A DNA stretch of 64,000 nt from Pseudomonas sp. CFBP13508 (GTDB lineage Bacteria > Pseudomonadota > Gammaproteobacteria > Pseudomonadales > Pseudomonadaceae), in contig NZ_QFZZ01000001.1 of NCBI RefSeq assembly GCF_005233515.1, positions 91,320 through 155,319 on the forward strand, in the 5' to 3' direction. Every line of letters begins with the position of its first letter. Position 1 is the stretch's first letter. The notes under the pieces are model-generated. The model made no database searches. It saw nothing but the letters and a program-made list of their open reading frames with translations, and was not told the DNA's origin. Shown here piece after piece: positions 53,519 through 62,332 of this stretch. The translations under genes were made by a program, and so were the position numbers.

Positions 53519-54955
53519 TTAAACCTGGCTGATGAATTTGTTGGTGAGGTAGTGCTCGATGCCTTCGATGCCGCCTTCGGAACCGTGGCCGCTTTCTTTC
53601 ATGCCGCCGAAGGGCAGTTCGGTGGCGACGATGCGGTACTGGTTGATGCCGATCATTCCGGCTTCCAGGCCATCGGCGACGTCGATCGCGGTGCGCGCAT
53701 TGGAAGTGAACGCGTAGGCCGAGAGGCCGTAGGGCAGGCGGTTGGCTTCTTGCAGGCCGTCGCTCAACTCATCGAAAGGCATCAGTATCGCGATGGGGCC
53801 AAAGGGTTCTTCGTGCATGATTCGCGCACTCATCGGCACATCGGCCAATACGGTGGGCTGAAAGAAGAAGCCTGCGCCCGGCAACGCTTCACCGCCGGCC
53901 AGCACCCGTGCACCTTTCTCGACGGCGTCGGCGATCAGTTGCTCCATCTTCGCCAGTTGCCGTGGGTTCGCCAGAGGGCCGACCTGGGTTTGCGGATCCA
54001 TGCCATCGCCGATTTTCAGTGCCTTGGTGGCAGCAACGAAGCGCTCGACGAACTCGGCGTAGGCCTCACGCTGGATAAGAAAACGAGTCGAGGAAATGCA
54101 CACCTGGCCGGTGCCGCGAAAGCGATTGGCGACGCCTTCCACAGCAGCCTTTTCGATGTCGGCGTCGGCAAACACCAGCACCGGGCCGTGGCCGCCCAGT
54201 TCCAGGGTGATCGGCTTGACGCCTTCGGCAGCGCGGGCCGAGAGCAGCCGACCGATCGGCACCGAACCGGTGAAGGTCACTTTGCGAATGATCGGTGAGG
54301 CAATCAAATGGCTGGACACTTGATCCGGCACGCCGAACACCACCTGCAGCACGCCTTTAGGCAGGCCGGCATCGTCCAGCGCCCGGGCCAGGGCCAGAGC
54401 GGTGGAAGGGCTTTCCTCGCCGGGCTTGAGCACCACGCTGCAACCGGCGGCCAGCGCTGCCGAGAGCTTGCGCGCCGGGGTGATGGCCGGGAAATTCCAC
54501 GGTGTGAACGCTGCCACAGGGCCGATTGCCTGGCGTTTGACCAGTTGCAGTACACCCGGACGATTGGCCGGGACGACACGGCCGTCGATGCGTCGTGCGC
54601 TTTCGGCGAACCACTCGAAATATTCCGCCGCACGGGTCACTTCATCGAGGCTTTCGCGCAGTGGCTTGCCTTCTTCCAGCGTCATTTGCGCAGCGATGTG
54701 CGGGGCGCGTTCGAGGATCAGGTCGGCGGCACGCTTGAGGATTTTTGCGCGCTGGTCCGGCACGGTCTGGCGCCATTGGTCGAAGCTCAGTCGGGCCACT
54801 TCGAGGGCGTGATCCAGGTCTTCGGCGGTGGCCAGTGGCACCTGGCCGAGTTCCTCGCCGGTTGCCGGGTTGACCACGGCGGCGGTCGCGCGGTCTTGGG
54901 CGGTGAGCCATTGACCACCGATGAAGAGATAGAGCGGATCGTAAGGAGTGTTCAT
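53519..54955 (-). CDS. NAD(P)-dependent succinate-semialdehyde-type aldehyde dehydrogenase
   Basis: A 478-residue aldehyde dehydrogenase. PWNFPAITPARKLSAALAAG and VLKPGEESPSTALALAR are cofactor-side motifs; the catalytic Glu is in ITLELGGHGPVLVFADADIE and the catalytic Cys in GTGQVCISSTRFLI (about residue 285). It most resembles GabD-like SSADH. The ATG at 54955 was preferred over 54970 for its ribosome binding site. First gene of a three-gene operon divergent from a LysR regulator. Confidence 0.88.
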   Translation of the reverse strand: MNTPYDPLYLFIGGQWLTAQDRATAAVVNPATGEELGQVPLATAEDLDHALEVARLSFDQWRQTVPDQRAKILKRAADLILERAPHIAAQMTLEEGKPLRESLDEVTRAAEYFEWFAESARRIDGRVVPANRPGVLQLVKRQAIGPVAAFTPWNFPAITPARKLSAALAAGCSVVLKPGEESPSTALALARALDDAGLPKGVLQVVFGVPDQVSSHLIASPIIRKVTFTGSVPIGRLLSARAAEGVKPITLELGGHGPVLVFADADIEKAAVEGVANRFRGTGQVCISSTRFLIQREAYAEFVERFVAATKALKIGDGMDPQTQVGPLANPRQLAKMEQLIADAVEKGARVLAGGEALPGAGFFFQPTVLADVPMSARIMHEEPFGPIAILMPFDELSDGLQEANRLPYGLSAYAFTSNARTAIDVADGLEAGMIGINQYRIVATELPFGGMKESGHGSEGGIEGIEHYLTNKFISQV

Positions 54956-55166
54956 GGATGTCGCCTTCATGGTTGAGGATTCATTCGGCGCCTTGTACGC
55001 AGTGGTTCAGGCGTCCCATGGAATCCAGTCTATGGAAGGCGTGCCGTTTGATTTAGCCGGCCACGAGGGAATCATTGTTGTCCCAGAAGGTAATATCGAT
55101 CCCAGGAGCGAGCGTGTAGGATCCGACGTTATCCGCAGTGAGTGGCAGGTCTACAGGACGATCAGG

Positions 55167-56093
55167 ATGGACAAACTTTCAAACATGTCGGTGTACATCA
55201 AGGTAGTCGAGATGGGCAGTTTCACTGCCGTGGCCAACCATCTCGACTCCACCGTCGGTAACGTATCGCGTGCGGTCTCGGCGTTGGAAAACGTGCTCGA
55301 CACCCGCCTGTTGCAACGCTCGACCCGGCGTCTCTCGGTGACCGACGCGGGCCGGCGGTTTTATGAACGCTGTGTGAAGATTCTCGCTGACCTGGAAAGC
55401 GCCGAAGCCGAGGCGAGCAATGCCGCCTTGCAACCACGAGGGACGTTGCGGGTGCACTGCGTGCCCGGACTGGCCCGGCAACTGGTGACCGGCGCGGTGC
55501 TGGAGTATCGCCAGGCGTTTCCCGAAGTGACCGTCGATTTGATGCTCTCCCAACGCATGCCCAATCTGCTTGAGGATCAGTTGGACGTGTCCATTCTGAT
55601 CGCGCGAACGCTGCCGGATTCGGCGTATGTCAGCCAGAAGATCGGCGTCAGTCACTGTGTACTGGTGGCCTCCCCGCAATACCTGGCGCGGCATGGCGCA
55701 CCCGAAACGCCGGAGCAGCTTTGCGATCATCAATGCCTGCTGCTCGGTACCGTGGATTACGTGCGCGATGAATGGCAGCTCAAAAGCAAGGCGGGCGACG
55801 CGACGTTCATCCCGAGCGGGCCGAGTTTCAGCGTGAACGATATGGACGCAATGGCCGTGGCCATTCGCGAAGGGGCGGGGATTGGTCTGCTGGCAGGCTT
55901 CACGGCGATCGACGATTTGCGTACCGGCAGGCTGGTGCGGGTGCTGCCCGATTACCACACCTACGAGCGCAATGTTTACGCGGTCTACACGTCTCGCCAG
56001 TTTGTCGATGCGAAGATCACTCGATTCATCGATACCTTGAAAACCCGGGTCGGCGCGCAGTTGGCGAGCACTGCTCAGGCGCTTATCGATTGA
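55167..56093 (+). CDS. LysR family transcriptional regulator
   Basis: A 308-residue LysR regulator: MSVYIKVVEMGSFTAVANHL, STVGNVSRAVSALENVLDT, TDAGRRFYERCVKIL. The frame is open to 54948 but the start at 55167 gives the family N terminus and has AGGA at the right distance. It is divergent from the aldehyde dehydrogenase operon, which it probably controls. Confidence 0.88.
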   Translation: MDKLSNMSVYIKVVEMGSFTAVANHLDSTVGNVSRAVSALENVLDTRLLQRSTRRLSVTDAGRRFYERCVKILADLESAEAEASNAALQPRGTLRVHCVPGLARQLVTGAVLEYRQAFPEVTVDLMLSQRMPNLLEDQLDVSILIARTLPDSAYVSQKIGVSHCVLVASPQYLARHGAPETPEQLCDHQCLLLGTVDYVRDEWQLKSKAGDATFIPSGPSFSVNDMDAMAVAIREGAGIGLLAGFTAIDDLRTGRLVRVLPDYHTYERNVYAVYTSRQFVDAKITRFIDTLKTRVGAQLASTAQALID

Positions 56094-56163
56094 AGCGGTA
56101 AAGGCATTTGCGTCTCAGCGAGCCAACTCTGAGACGCAATGGGTGTGCGAGGTATTGGCCAGA

Positions 56164-56415
56164 TCAACCGTTGCTGCAGCCGCTGCCCATGACCTCGTAT
56201 TGCAGGATGTGCTGTTTGCCTTGGGAATCCTGATAAGTCATGTGCACCGGCACTACAGCGCAGACATCCGGCACGGGATCTTCCGAGATGATTTTGGCGA
56301 CGTCGAGGTGACTGGCGTAGGTGTATTGCTCGACTGGTGGCGTGGTAGTCGATTCCTGAGCCATGACCACCGAGCTGAAGCCGAAGAGTGCGAGGACGAG
56401 CATTGAGACTTTCAT
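56164..56415 (-). CDS. DUF2790 small exported protein
   Basis: An 83-residue protein with a signal peptide (MKVSMLVLALFGFSSVVMA). The mature part reads YTYASHLDVAKIISEDPVPD and VCAVVPVHMTYQDSQGK, matching DUF2790, a Pseudomonas family of small periplasmic proteins of unknown function that often appear in metal or stress responses. Two cysteines could form a disulfide. AAAGGAACATCTTCC precedes the ATG. Confidence 0.85.
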   Translation of the reverse strand: MKVSMLVLALFGFSSVVMAQESTTTPPVEQYTYASHLDVAKIISEDPVPDVCAVVPVHMTYQDSQGKQHILQYEVMGSGCSNG

Positions 56416-56569
56416 GGAAGATGTTCCTTTGCTGAAGTTGAGTGCGCTGCTGGAACAAACTCTATGCGGCGGCTGGCGGGGGAAACAGGCGCGGATCGGG
56501 TAAAGACTGTTTACGGTTTGAGCCACAATCGGCATGTGGTGAACGGGCGCGCGGGGTTCAGCGCAAACA

Positions 56570-56597
56570 AAAAAGGCGCCGGTGAGGGCGCCTTTTT
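56570..56597 (-). terminator. Terminator of the hydrolase/tspO operon
   Basis: A stem GGCGCC with flanking A/T pairs (11 pairs) and a 6-base loop. On the minus strand it continues into TTTTTTGTTT, 41 bp after the hydrolase stop; it also has five T on the plus strand. Confidence 0.8.
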
Positions 56598-56637
56598 GCA
56601 TATCTGGGTTTTTTACGGCTCGCCATGCAATCGGCAG

Positions 56638-57621
56638 CTACGAAAGCACTGGGCTGATTTCGGCGGATTTCCCTGAGTAGCTTGCCACTCGTGCCGAAAT
56701 CCACTTGCGGCTGTAAGCCAGCACATGGTCTGCAGTGGCGGTGGGGAAGTGGATGAAGCCATGCGGACACTCCGGCAGCACGTACATCTCCACCGGCGCC
56801 GCGTGTTGCCAGCACTCGGCGATGAGCCGCGTGTCATCCAGCAGCGGATCGAGGTCGCCGGCAAACAGCAGCGCTGGTGGCAGTCCGCTGAAATCGCCGT
56901 ACAGCGGCGACAGCGGTGGCTGGCGTCGTTGTTCGTCGCTGATGTCCGGCGTGAGCAGGCGCAACGCTTCGACCATGCCGGGGCCGTCGAGCACCAGAGT
57001 TTCGGCGGGCGCGGCGCGCACGCTGGGCGTGCCGGTCAGGTCGTAGACGCCGTAATACAGCAGCGCCCCGCAGATCCGTTGCAGCAGTTCGGGCGAAGAT
57101 TTGAGGGCGAGCAGGGTGGCCGCCGCCAGATGCCCGCCGGCCGATTCACCGACGACGATTACGGGCAGCCCGGCAAACTCGCCATCGTTCAAAATGCCGC
57201 GAGTGGCACGCAGGCAGTCGTCCAGCAAGCCCTCGATCGGCGTCGAAACGGCCAGCCGATAATCAACCGAAACCACCGCCACGTCGCAGGTGTTGACGAT
57301 GGCGATGTTGAAGTTGTCGTTCATCTGCGCATTGCCGATCACCCAGCCGCCACCATGGAAATCCAGCACCACGCCTTTGGCTTTGCCCTTGGGGCGGATG
57401 ATGCGCACGGGCACCGTGTCGATGATCTTCCGTTCGGCGCTCAGCCCATGCTGGCGCAGCTTGCCGTCGCCGCCGAGCTGACCCGCCCGCAGCAACGCCT
57501 GAATCAACCTCGGGGTAAGGCGATTGCGAATCTTGAAACGCGGCAGCCAGGCGAGCTTTTTGTTGAACGCGCGAACCTGCGCCAGCTCGCGCTCGCCTTG
57601 TGGCCACGGAAAATCGCTCAC
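56638..57621 (-). CDS. Alpha/beta hydrolase, hormone-sensitive lipase type (GTG start)
   Basis: A 327-residue hydrolase. The HSL motif VVLDFHGGGWVIGN (oxyanion hole), nucleophile elbow VVGESAGGHLAAAT (Ser at about residue 160), acid in FAGDLDPLLDD and His in CPHGFIHFP define the family; they hydrolyse short-chain esters. The GTG at 57621 overlaps the TspO stop (GTGA), so it is translationally coupled. The open frame continues upstream but there overlaps tspO in an unrelated frame. Confidence 0.85.
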   Translation of the reverse strand: MSDFPWPQGERELAQVRAFNKKLAWLPRFKIRNRLTPRLIQALLRAGQLGGDGKLRQHGLSAERKIIDTVPVRIIRPKGKAKGVVLDFHGGGWVIGNAQMNDNFNIAIVNTCDVAVVSVDYRLAVSTPIEGLLDDCLRATRGILNDGEFAGLPVIVVGESAGGHLAAATLLALKSSPELLQRICGALLYYGVYDLTGTPSVRAAPAETLVLDGPGMVEALRLLTPDISDEQRRQPPLSPLYGDFSGLPPALLFAGDLDPLLDDTRLIAECWQHAAPVEMYVLPECPHGFIHFPTATADHVLAYSRKWISARVASYSGKSAEISPVLS

Positions 57622-58061
57622 AGGCGATTCTTCATCAGGATCGAGCAGTTCAGCGCCGCCGCAACGCACAGCCACGCCAGGTACGGGAACAGAATCAGCC
57701 CGGTGACCACGTCCAGTTGCAGTGCGAGTACCACCATCACGGCGACGACCACCCACAGCACCGCCAGAATCACCAGCGCCGCCAGCACCTGATGCGCGCC
57801 GAAGAAAACCGGCGTCCACAGCGTGTTCAGGGCGATTTGCGCGGCCCACAAGGCCAGCACCGTTTGGCTGCCGGGGATCAGGCTCAAGCGATAACCGGCC
57901 CAGGCCAGCAGCAGGTAGATAATCGTCCAGGCCACGGGAAAGGCCCAGTTGGGCGGGGTGAAGGAGGGTTTGGTCAGCGCTTCGTACCACGGGCCGGGCT
58001 TGAACATCACGCCAGTGGTTGCCGCCGCCGCGCAGGCCAGAAGGAAGATGAAAAAGGTCAT
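57618..58061 (-). CDS. tspO: TspO/MBR family protein
   Basis: A 147-residue protein with five predicted membrane helices. Typical features: FKPGPWYEALTKPSFTPPNW, AFPVAWTIIYLLLAWAGYRL, AAQIALNTLWTPVFFGAH. TspO proteins bind porphyrins and other tetrapyrroles or sterols and affect oxidative-stress responses. The hydrolase gene overlaps its stop by four bases. Confidence 0.9.
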   Translation of the reverse strand: MTFFIFLLACAAAATTGVMFKPGPWYEALTKPSFTPPNWAFPVAWTIIYLLLAWAGYRLSLIPGSQTVLALWAAQIALNTLWTPVFFGAHQVLAALVILAVLWVVVAVMVVLALQLDVVTGLILFPYLAWLCVAAALNCSILMKNRL

Positions 58062-58224
58062 TGCCAGTCCTTAGCTGTGATCAGCTGTTATGGAGAGTTA
58101 AGAAGAGGACGCTTCGCTGCGCAAAAAGTTTGTTTGCAAACGCAAAATGGCAGTCAGGTTGAACTAAAAGCTGACCGTCGCGTCAGGATAAACACTGCCT
58201 TTTCCCACCGACGCGGACGACATC

Positions 58225-58461
58225 ATGTACACCTATCACATCGAATACCGTTTCAACGGCGAGCCTCGTACTTATCTGCTCGAACTCAAGGAAGCGCAAC
58301 TGGCCGAGCACGACGCGGCGATGCATCTGCTGGAACTGCATCTGGGCGATGCCGAAAACAGCCTGGTCATGCCCACGGCGGATTCGACGCCAGAACAGAT
58401 TCTCGAGCAGGCCGAGCGGGTAGGGATTACACATATCCGGGTGGTCAGCCGGACCAATTGA
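58225..58461 (+). CDS. Small conserved hypothetical protein
   Basis: A 78-residue acidic protein beginning MYTYHIEYRFNGEPRTYLLE, then LAEHDAAMHLLELHLGD and a C-terminal ITHIRVVSRTN. No signal or membrane helix is evident. Its N-terminal pattern Y-x-I-x-Y-R-x-x-G-x-P-[RK] resembles that of the 85-residue protein at 19579-19836. Convergent with the diguanylate cyclase gene, 3 bp apart. Function unknown. Confidence 0.65.
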   Translation: MYTYHIEYRFNGEPRTYLLELKEAQLAEHDAAMHLLELHLGDAENSLVMPTADSTPEQILEQAERVGITHIRVVSRTN

Positions 58462-58464
58462 CCT

Positions 58465-60048
58465 TCACGGTCCATCGCATTCCAAGCCGCTGTCCCCGCC
58501 ACTGCAATAACGATCCCGGCCGTGCTGCTTCGCCGCATAAAGCATCTTGTCGGCCGAATCGATCAGCATGGCGGGGCTCACCTCCTGTTCGGCGGGTTTG
58601 CCGACCGCAATACCCGCGCTGGCGGTGACGTGGCCCAGCGGATGAGCTCTGTGCTCGAGCCTCAAGGATCGAATGGCCTCCAGTATTTCCTGCGCCACAA
58701 GCGCCGCCCCGCGAATATCGGTGTTGGGCAGCAGCACGGAAAACTCCTCGCCGCCATAGCGCACGGCAAGATCACCCGGTCGCTTTACCGCCTGCGCAAT
58801 GGCCTGTCCGACAGCGCTCAGGCAATCATCACCTGCCGCGTGCCCGTAGCTGTCGTTGTAGAGCTTGAAGTGATCGACATCGATCATGATCAGTGAGATC
58901 GACGAACCCTGGCGTCTGGCCAGGCGAATTTCGTCAATCAAAGCAGTGTCCAGCCGCCGACGGTTGGCCAGTCCGGTCAGGCTGTCGGTCAGAGCCATGT
59001 CTTTCATGGCTTGGTGTGCCCGACGCAAATCCTTTTCCATCACCATTCGCTGGCGCAGTTGTCTCAAGACGATCAAGCCGAAGACCGTGAATGCGATGAT
59101 TACCGACAACAGCACAAACCCGGTTTTGATCAGATCCCAGCGCCACGGCGCGATGATCGATTCGCGCGATAGTCCGGTTTCCACCACCAGTGGGTACGTG
59201 CTCAGCGCGCGGTAGCCATACAAGCGCTCGGTGCCGTCGACGATGGCTTTCACCTCGGCGATCCCTTGGTTGGAAAAGGGCAGGTAGTTCTTGAAAACCT
59301 CACTGTCGGCGAGGCTCTGACCGATCACCGAGGCGATGAAGGGGCGACGCACAAGAATGGTTCCGTTGCGCAACGCCAGTACCAGCGCGCCCTTGTCGTC
59401 AATCTTGAAATCGCCGTAATAGTCGACGAAGTAACTGACCTTGATCGTCCCCAGCAGCACGCCGGCGAAGGAGCCGTCCGGGTTATTCAAGCGGCGGGAA
59501 ATCGGGATGATAAGGTCGTCGGTGGATTTGCTTGTGACGACATCTCCGATGCGCACGTTGCGATCGGTGTGAGTGCGGTGATACTGGAAGTAATCGCGGT
59601 CGGCGTTGTTCGCCGGGTCCGGTATGTTTTCCTTGTCGGTGACGATCCAGTGCCCGTCCGGGCCGTAGATGAACAGCCCATGCAGCTGCGGCATCAACTT
59701 GGCTTGCTGGACCAGCAACTTGTGGATGCGTGGTACGTCGATGTTTTGCAAGCCGTCACCTTCAACGCGCTCGCCCAGGGCGGCGGTCAATACGTCCACT
59801 TGGCGGATAGCGTCCTCGGCATGCTGCGCGGTTGCGCGAGCGAGGTTGGTGACCGAATCGCGCGCCGACGAGAAGGCCGCATGATAGTCACGCCAGGTGC
59901 GCCATCCTTCCACACCGAGAAACGCCAGAATGACCGTCAGCAGGAAAATCACGGTCAGGCGGAAGGCAGCGATATCACTCGCCGCTTTGATGGGAGCCGT
60001 TTCTGCGGCGTCATGCCCCTTGGTTTCGGGCATTTTACGACCGAGCAT
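58465..60048 (-). CDS. Membrane diguanylate cyclase with periplasmic CACHE sensor
   Basis: A 527-residue protein. A first membrane helix (about residues 28-48) is followed by a periplasmic dCACHE-like domain (about 50-315, with MPQLHGLFIYGPDGHWIVTD and GDFKIDDKGALVLALRNG), a second helix (about 320-345) and a GGDEF domain. The active site reads RYGGEEF and the inhibitory RxxD site five residues upstream is RPGD, so it should synthesise cyclic di-GMP and be feedback-controlled. AAGGATCTTTGA precedes the ATG. The sensed ligand is unknown. Confidence 0.92.
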   Translation of the reverse strand: MLGRKMPETKGHDAAETAPIKAASDIAAFRLTVIFLLTVILAFLGVEGWRTWRDYHAAFSSARDSVTNLARATAQHAEDAIRQVDVLTAALGERVEGDGLQNIDVPRIHKLLVQQAKLMPQLHGLFIYGPDGHWIVTDKENIPDPANNADRDYFQYHRTHTDRNVRIGDVVTSKSTDDLIIPISRRLNNPDGSFAGVLLGTIKVSYFVDYYGDFKIDDKGALVLALRNGTILVRRPFIASVIGQSLADSEVFKNYLPFSNQGIAEVKAIVDGTERLYGYRALSTYPLVVETGLSRESIIAPWRWDLIKTGFVLLSVIIAFTVFGLIVLRQLRQRMVMEKDLRRAHQAMKDMALTDSLTGLANRRRLDTALIDEIRLARRQGSSISLIMIDVDHFKLYNDSYGHAAGDDCLSAVGQAIAQAVKRPGDLAVRYGGEEFSVLLPNTDIRGAALVAQEILEAIRSLRLEHRAHPLGHVTASAGIAVGKPAEQEVSPAMLIDSADKMLYAAKQHGRDRYCSGGDSGLECDGP

Positions 60049-60208
60049 TCAAAGATCCTTATGCTTGTCATCTCTCATCTACTGAAAGATGACCATCCTT
60101 TTCCACTGGGGATTCAATTTATTGGCATGGTCAGGCGGCGGCCATTGGATCGTTCAAAGTCATGCCCGGTCAACATCTGTAATTGAAGCGCGCCCTGAGG
60201 TGAGACTT

Positions 60209-60640
60209 GTGAGTGAAATCATCACCGCCGGTGACTTGAACATCGACCTGCAAAACGCCAACGAAACCGGCCTGTTCAAATGGCTGCTGGCGAGTTTTCT
60301 GATGGGCAAAAGGATTCAAGGCGCCATCGCCGCCAAGGCGTATCAAGTCATAGTAGAGCAGCATCACAACGACACCCCGCAAATGCTCGCGCAGTGTACG
60401 CACCGTCAACTGGTGTCGATGCTAGGGCAGGCGCGTTACGTTCGCTACGATGAAAGCACGGCGTCGCGACTGCTCGCGCTGGCCAACAAGCTCAACAGCG
60501 AGTACGCCGGTAAGGTGAGCAACATCGTGGCGGCGAGCGCGGATCGCAAGGCGCTGGAGAAGCGCCTGTCCGAGTTCGAGGGGATAGGGCCGAAGACCGT
60601 TGAGATCTTCATGAGGGAAGCGGCTGCGGTGTTGTTTTGA
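60209..60640 (+). CDS. Short helix-hairpin-helix (endonuclease III-like) protein
   Basis: A 143-residue protein starting with GTG after CCTGAGGTGAGACTT. LFKWLLASFLMGKRIQGAIA and VIVEQHHNDTPQMLAQC resemble the HhH-GPD fold, and the C terminus LSEFEGIGPKTVEIFMREAA is a helix-hairpin-helix DNA-binding motif. It ends there: the catalytic Asp domain and iron-sulfur loop of endonuclease III are absent, so it is not an intact glycosylase. The frame is open to 60089, but GTG 60209 has the better ribosome binding site. Convergent with the small membrane protein gene. Confidence 0.72.
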   Translation: MSEIITAGDLNIDLQNANETGLFKWLLASFLMGKRIQGAIAAKAYQVIVEQHHNDTPQMLAQCTHRQLVSMLGQARYVRYDESTASRLLALANKLNSEYAGKVSNIVAASADRKALEKRLSEFEGIGPKTVEIFMREAAAVLF

Positions 60641-60662
60641 ACGCCCGATAGCAAACCAAGGT

Positions 60663-60803
60663 TCACATCGCAAAGAAGGTTCCCGCCAGTTCGCTCATCA
60701 GGATCAGCGTTCCGCCGGCGAATATCGCACAGCCCAGCACAAACTGGAGGCCCGGGGCGACGCTCAGGCTTGAGGGGAAACTCAGGTTTTTATAAGTTCT
60801 CAT
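60663..60803 (-). CDS. Small membrane protein (46 aa) at end of Mn catalase operon
   Basis: A 46-codon ORF too short for standard calling. ACAGGAGCGCGAC before the ATG is an excellent ribosome binding site. The peptide starts MRTYKNLSFPSSLSVAPGLQ and continues with one hydrophobic helix FVLGCAIFAGGTLILM, consistent with a single-pass inner-membrane protein. It lies 12 bp after the 100-residue gene, so it belongs to the same transcript. Not recognised as a named family. Confidence 0.65.
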   Translation of the reverse strand: MRTYKNLSFPSSLSVAPGLQFVLGCAIFAGGTLILMSELAGTFFAM

Positions 60804-60815
60804 GTCGCGCTCCTG

Positions 60816-61118
60816 TTACCGATGAAAACTTTCAGCCCCGTCGATTGAACGGTTGCGCTGCGCCAATACGCGCTTGGCGACCACCGGCATCGTGGGCAAG
60901 GCGTCGTCGACGGCTGGATGTCCGTCCGCTGGCGGGACGGCAGTCTCCTCGGCGAAATTGTTCGGCAGCAGGGTGCCCAGGCCAAAAACATTCACCGCCA
61001 TGCTGACTCTCAATCCTCGACAGGCCTGTTTGCAGTCCAGCTCAAAACCGGCGTATGCGTGCTCCATCAAACGTTGAAAATGTTCAGAGGTCAGTGCCGA
61101 GACTTTGCTGTTTTTCAT
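60816..61118 (-). CDS. Hypothetical protein in Mn catalase operon
   Basis: A 100-residue protein starting MKNSKVSALTSEHFQRLMEH after AAGGTGATCAAC. The middle holds DCKQACRGLRVSMAVNVFGL with two cysteines; the C terminus is basic and proline-rich. No signal peptide. Not recognised. The frame opens further upstream into the catalase gene, but 61118 has the ribosome binding site. Position between Mn catalase (52 bp upstream) and a small membrane protein suggests a stress-related role. Confidence 0.6.
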   Translation of the reverse strand: MKNSKVSALTSEHFQRLMEHAYAGFELDCKQACRGLRVSMAVNVFGLGTLLPNNFAEETAVPPADGHPAVDDALPTMPVVAKRVLAQRNRSIDGAESFHR

Positions 61119-61170
61119 GTTGATCACCTTGAGCAAGTGGCGACCCCGATCCGGGGCCGCCGGACGGGGT

Positions 61171-62052
61171 TCAGACATCTTTGCCTTGCACGTAACCGGA
61201 GCCCAGATCAGCACCGGTCACCGGCTCGCTGAGTGGGTCAGACGCCGTGCGGATCTTCATGGCTTCCAGGACCTCTGCGTCGTCAGCAGGGAGGCTGACC
61301 GTCGCCAGACCGTCACCGCCATCAACTGCCGGCTCTGGAGTTTCCACATATTCCCACGCACCGCCCTCGTTCCACGGACCACGAACGTTGGGCTCGCCAG
61401 ACATGTTGAAGTACTTGTTGGTGAACTCCGGCATGCCCGGCAGTTTGCCCTGCGGGAAGTTTGGCTGGATCGAATGCAGGGCTTTTTCGAAGGACTGTTG
61501 ATGGGCGATCTCCCGCGTCATCAAGAAGCCCAGCGCCTCTTTGACGCCCGGATCATCGGTGATGTTGATCAAGCGTTCGTAGAGAATTTTCGCTCGCGCT
61601 TCGGCTGCGATGTTGGAGCGGAAGTCGGCGGTCGGCTCGGTGATCGAGTCAACGTAGGCCGCCGTCCACGGTACGCCAGCGGAATTGACCAGAGGCGCGC
61701 CTGCGCCATAGAGCAGGCTGGTGATGTGCGAGTCATTACCGGCGCCATTCAGTGCGCGATACAGCTCGCCTTCCTCCTGAACGCCCTCGGCGAGTTGACC
61801 TTTGGCGCCTTTGTTGAGCATGACGATGATCGAGCCGACCACCTCAAGGTGGCTCAACTCTTCAGTGGCAATGTCCAGCAGAAGGTCTTTGCGCCCTGGA
61901 TCTTCCTCGGCCAAGGCTTGGGTGAAATAACGCGCTGCCGCGGCCAGTTCGCCATTGGCGCCCCCGAATTGTTCCAAAAGCAGATTGGCCAGACCCGGGT
62001 TGGGCTCGGCCACTCGAACGGTGTACTGAAGTCGCTTGTTATGTATGAACAT
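61171..62052 (-). CDS. Manganese-containing (non-haem) catalase
   Basis: A 293-residue ferritin-like catalase. Metal ligands appear in GGANGELAAAARYFTQ (Glu about 35), DIATEELSHLEVVGSIIVML (Glu and His), NIAAEARAKILYERL and TREIAHQQSFEKAL (Glu and His about 180-187), the four-helix di-manganese pattern. It removes hydrogen peroxide. The long C-terminal tail after residue 205 is typical. First gene of an operon with two small genes. Confidence 0.92.
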   Translation of the reverse strand: MFIHNKRLQYTVRVAEPNPGLANLLLEQFGGANGELAAAARYFTQALAEEDPGRKDLLLDIATEELSHLEVVGSIIVMLNKGAKGQLAEGVQEEGELYRALNGAGNDSHITSLLYGAGAPLVNSAGVPWTAAYVDSITEPTADFRSNIAAEARAKILYERLINITDDPGVKEALGFLMTREIAHQQSFEKALHSIQPNFPQGKLPGMPEFTNKYFNMSGEPNVRGPWNEGGAWEYVETPEPAVDGGDGLATVSLPADDAEVLEAMKIRTASDPLSEPVTGADLGSGYVQGKDV

Positions 62053-62228
62053 TCAAATTTTCCTCAGACCAGGCTATCGCGCCTCGACCCTTGTGGGCGT
62101 TGGCGCATGCATAGTTGTGAGGAGGGCGCGCAGCAGAAATTTCGTTTTTTGCCGAGTGGCAGGACAGGCGGCAGAGGGCGGAAAGTTCCGTAAACAGGAC
62201 GGTTGGCTTAGCCACGTACCTCGACCAA

Positions 62229-62317
62229 TGTGGGAGCGAGCCTGCTCGCGAATGCGGTACGTCAGCCACCGATTTGGCGGCTGATCCAGCGCTTTCGCGA
62301 GCAGGCTCGCTCCCACC
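62229..62317. repeat. Inverted pair of REP elements
   Basis: Copies at 62229-62252 and 62294-62317 face each other across 41 bp, between the manganese catalase and the methyltransferase genes; the spacer itself contains GCGGTACGTCAGCC / GGCGGCTGATCC. Confidence 0.9.
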
Positions 62318-62332
62318 TTGGTTCGTTTGCAA

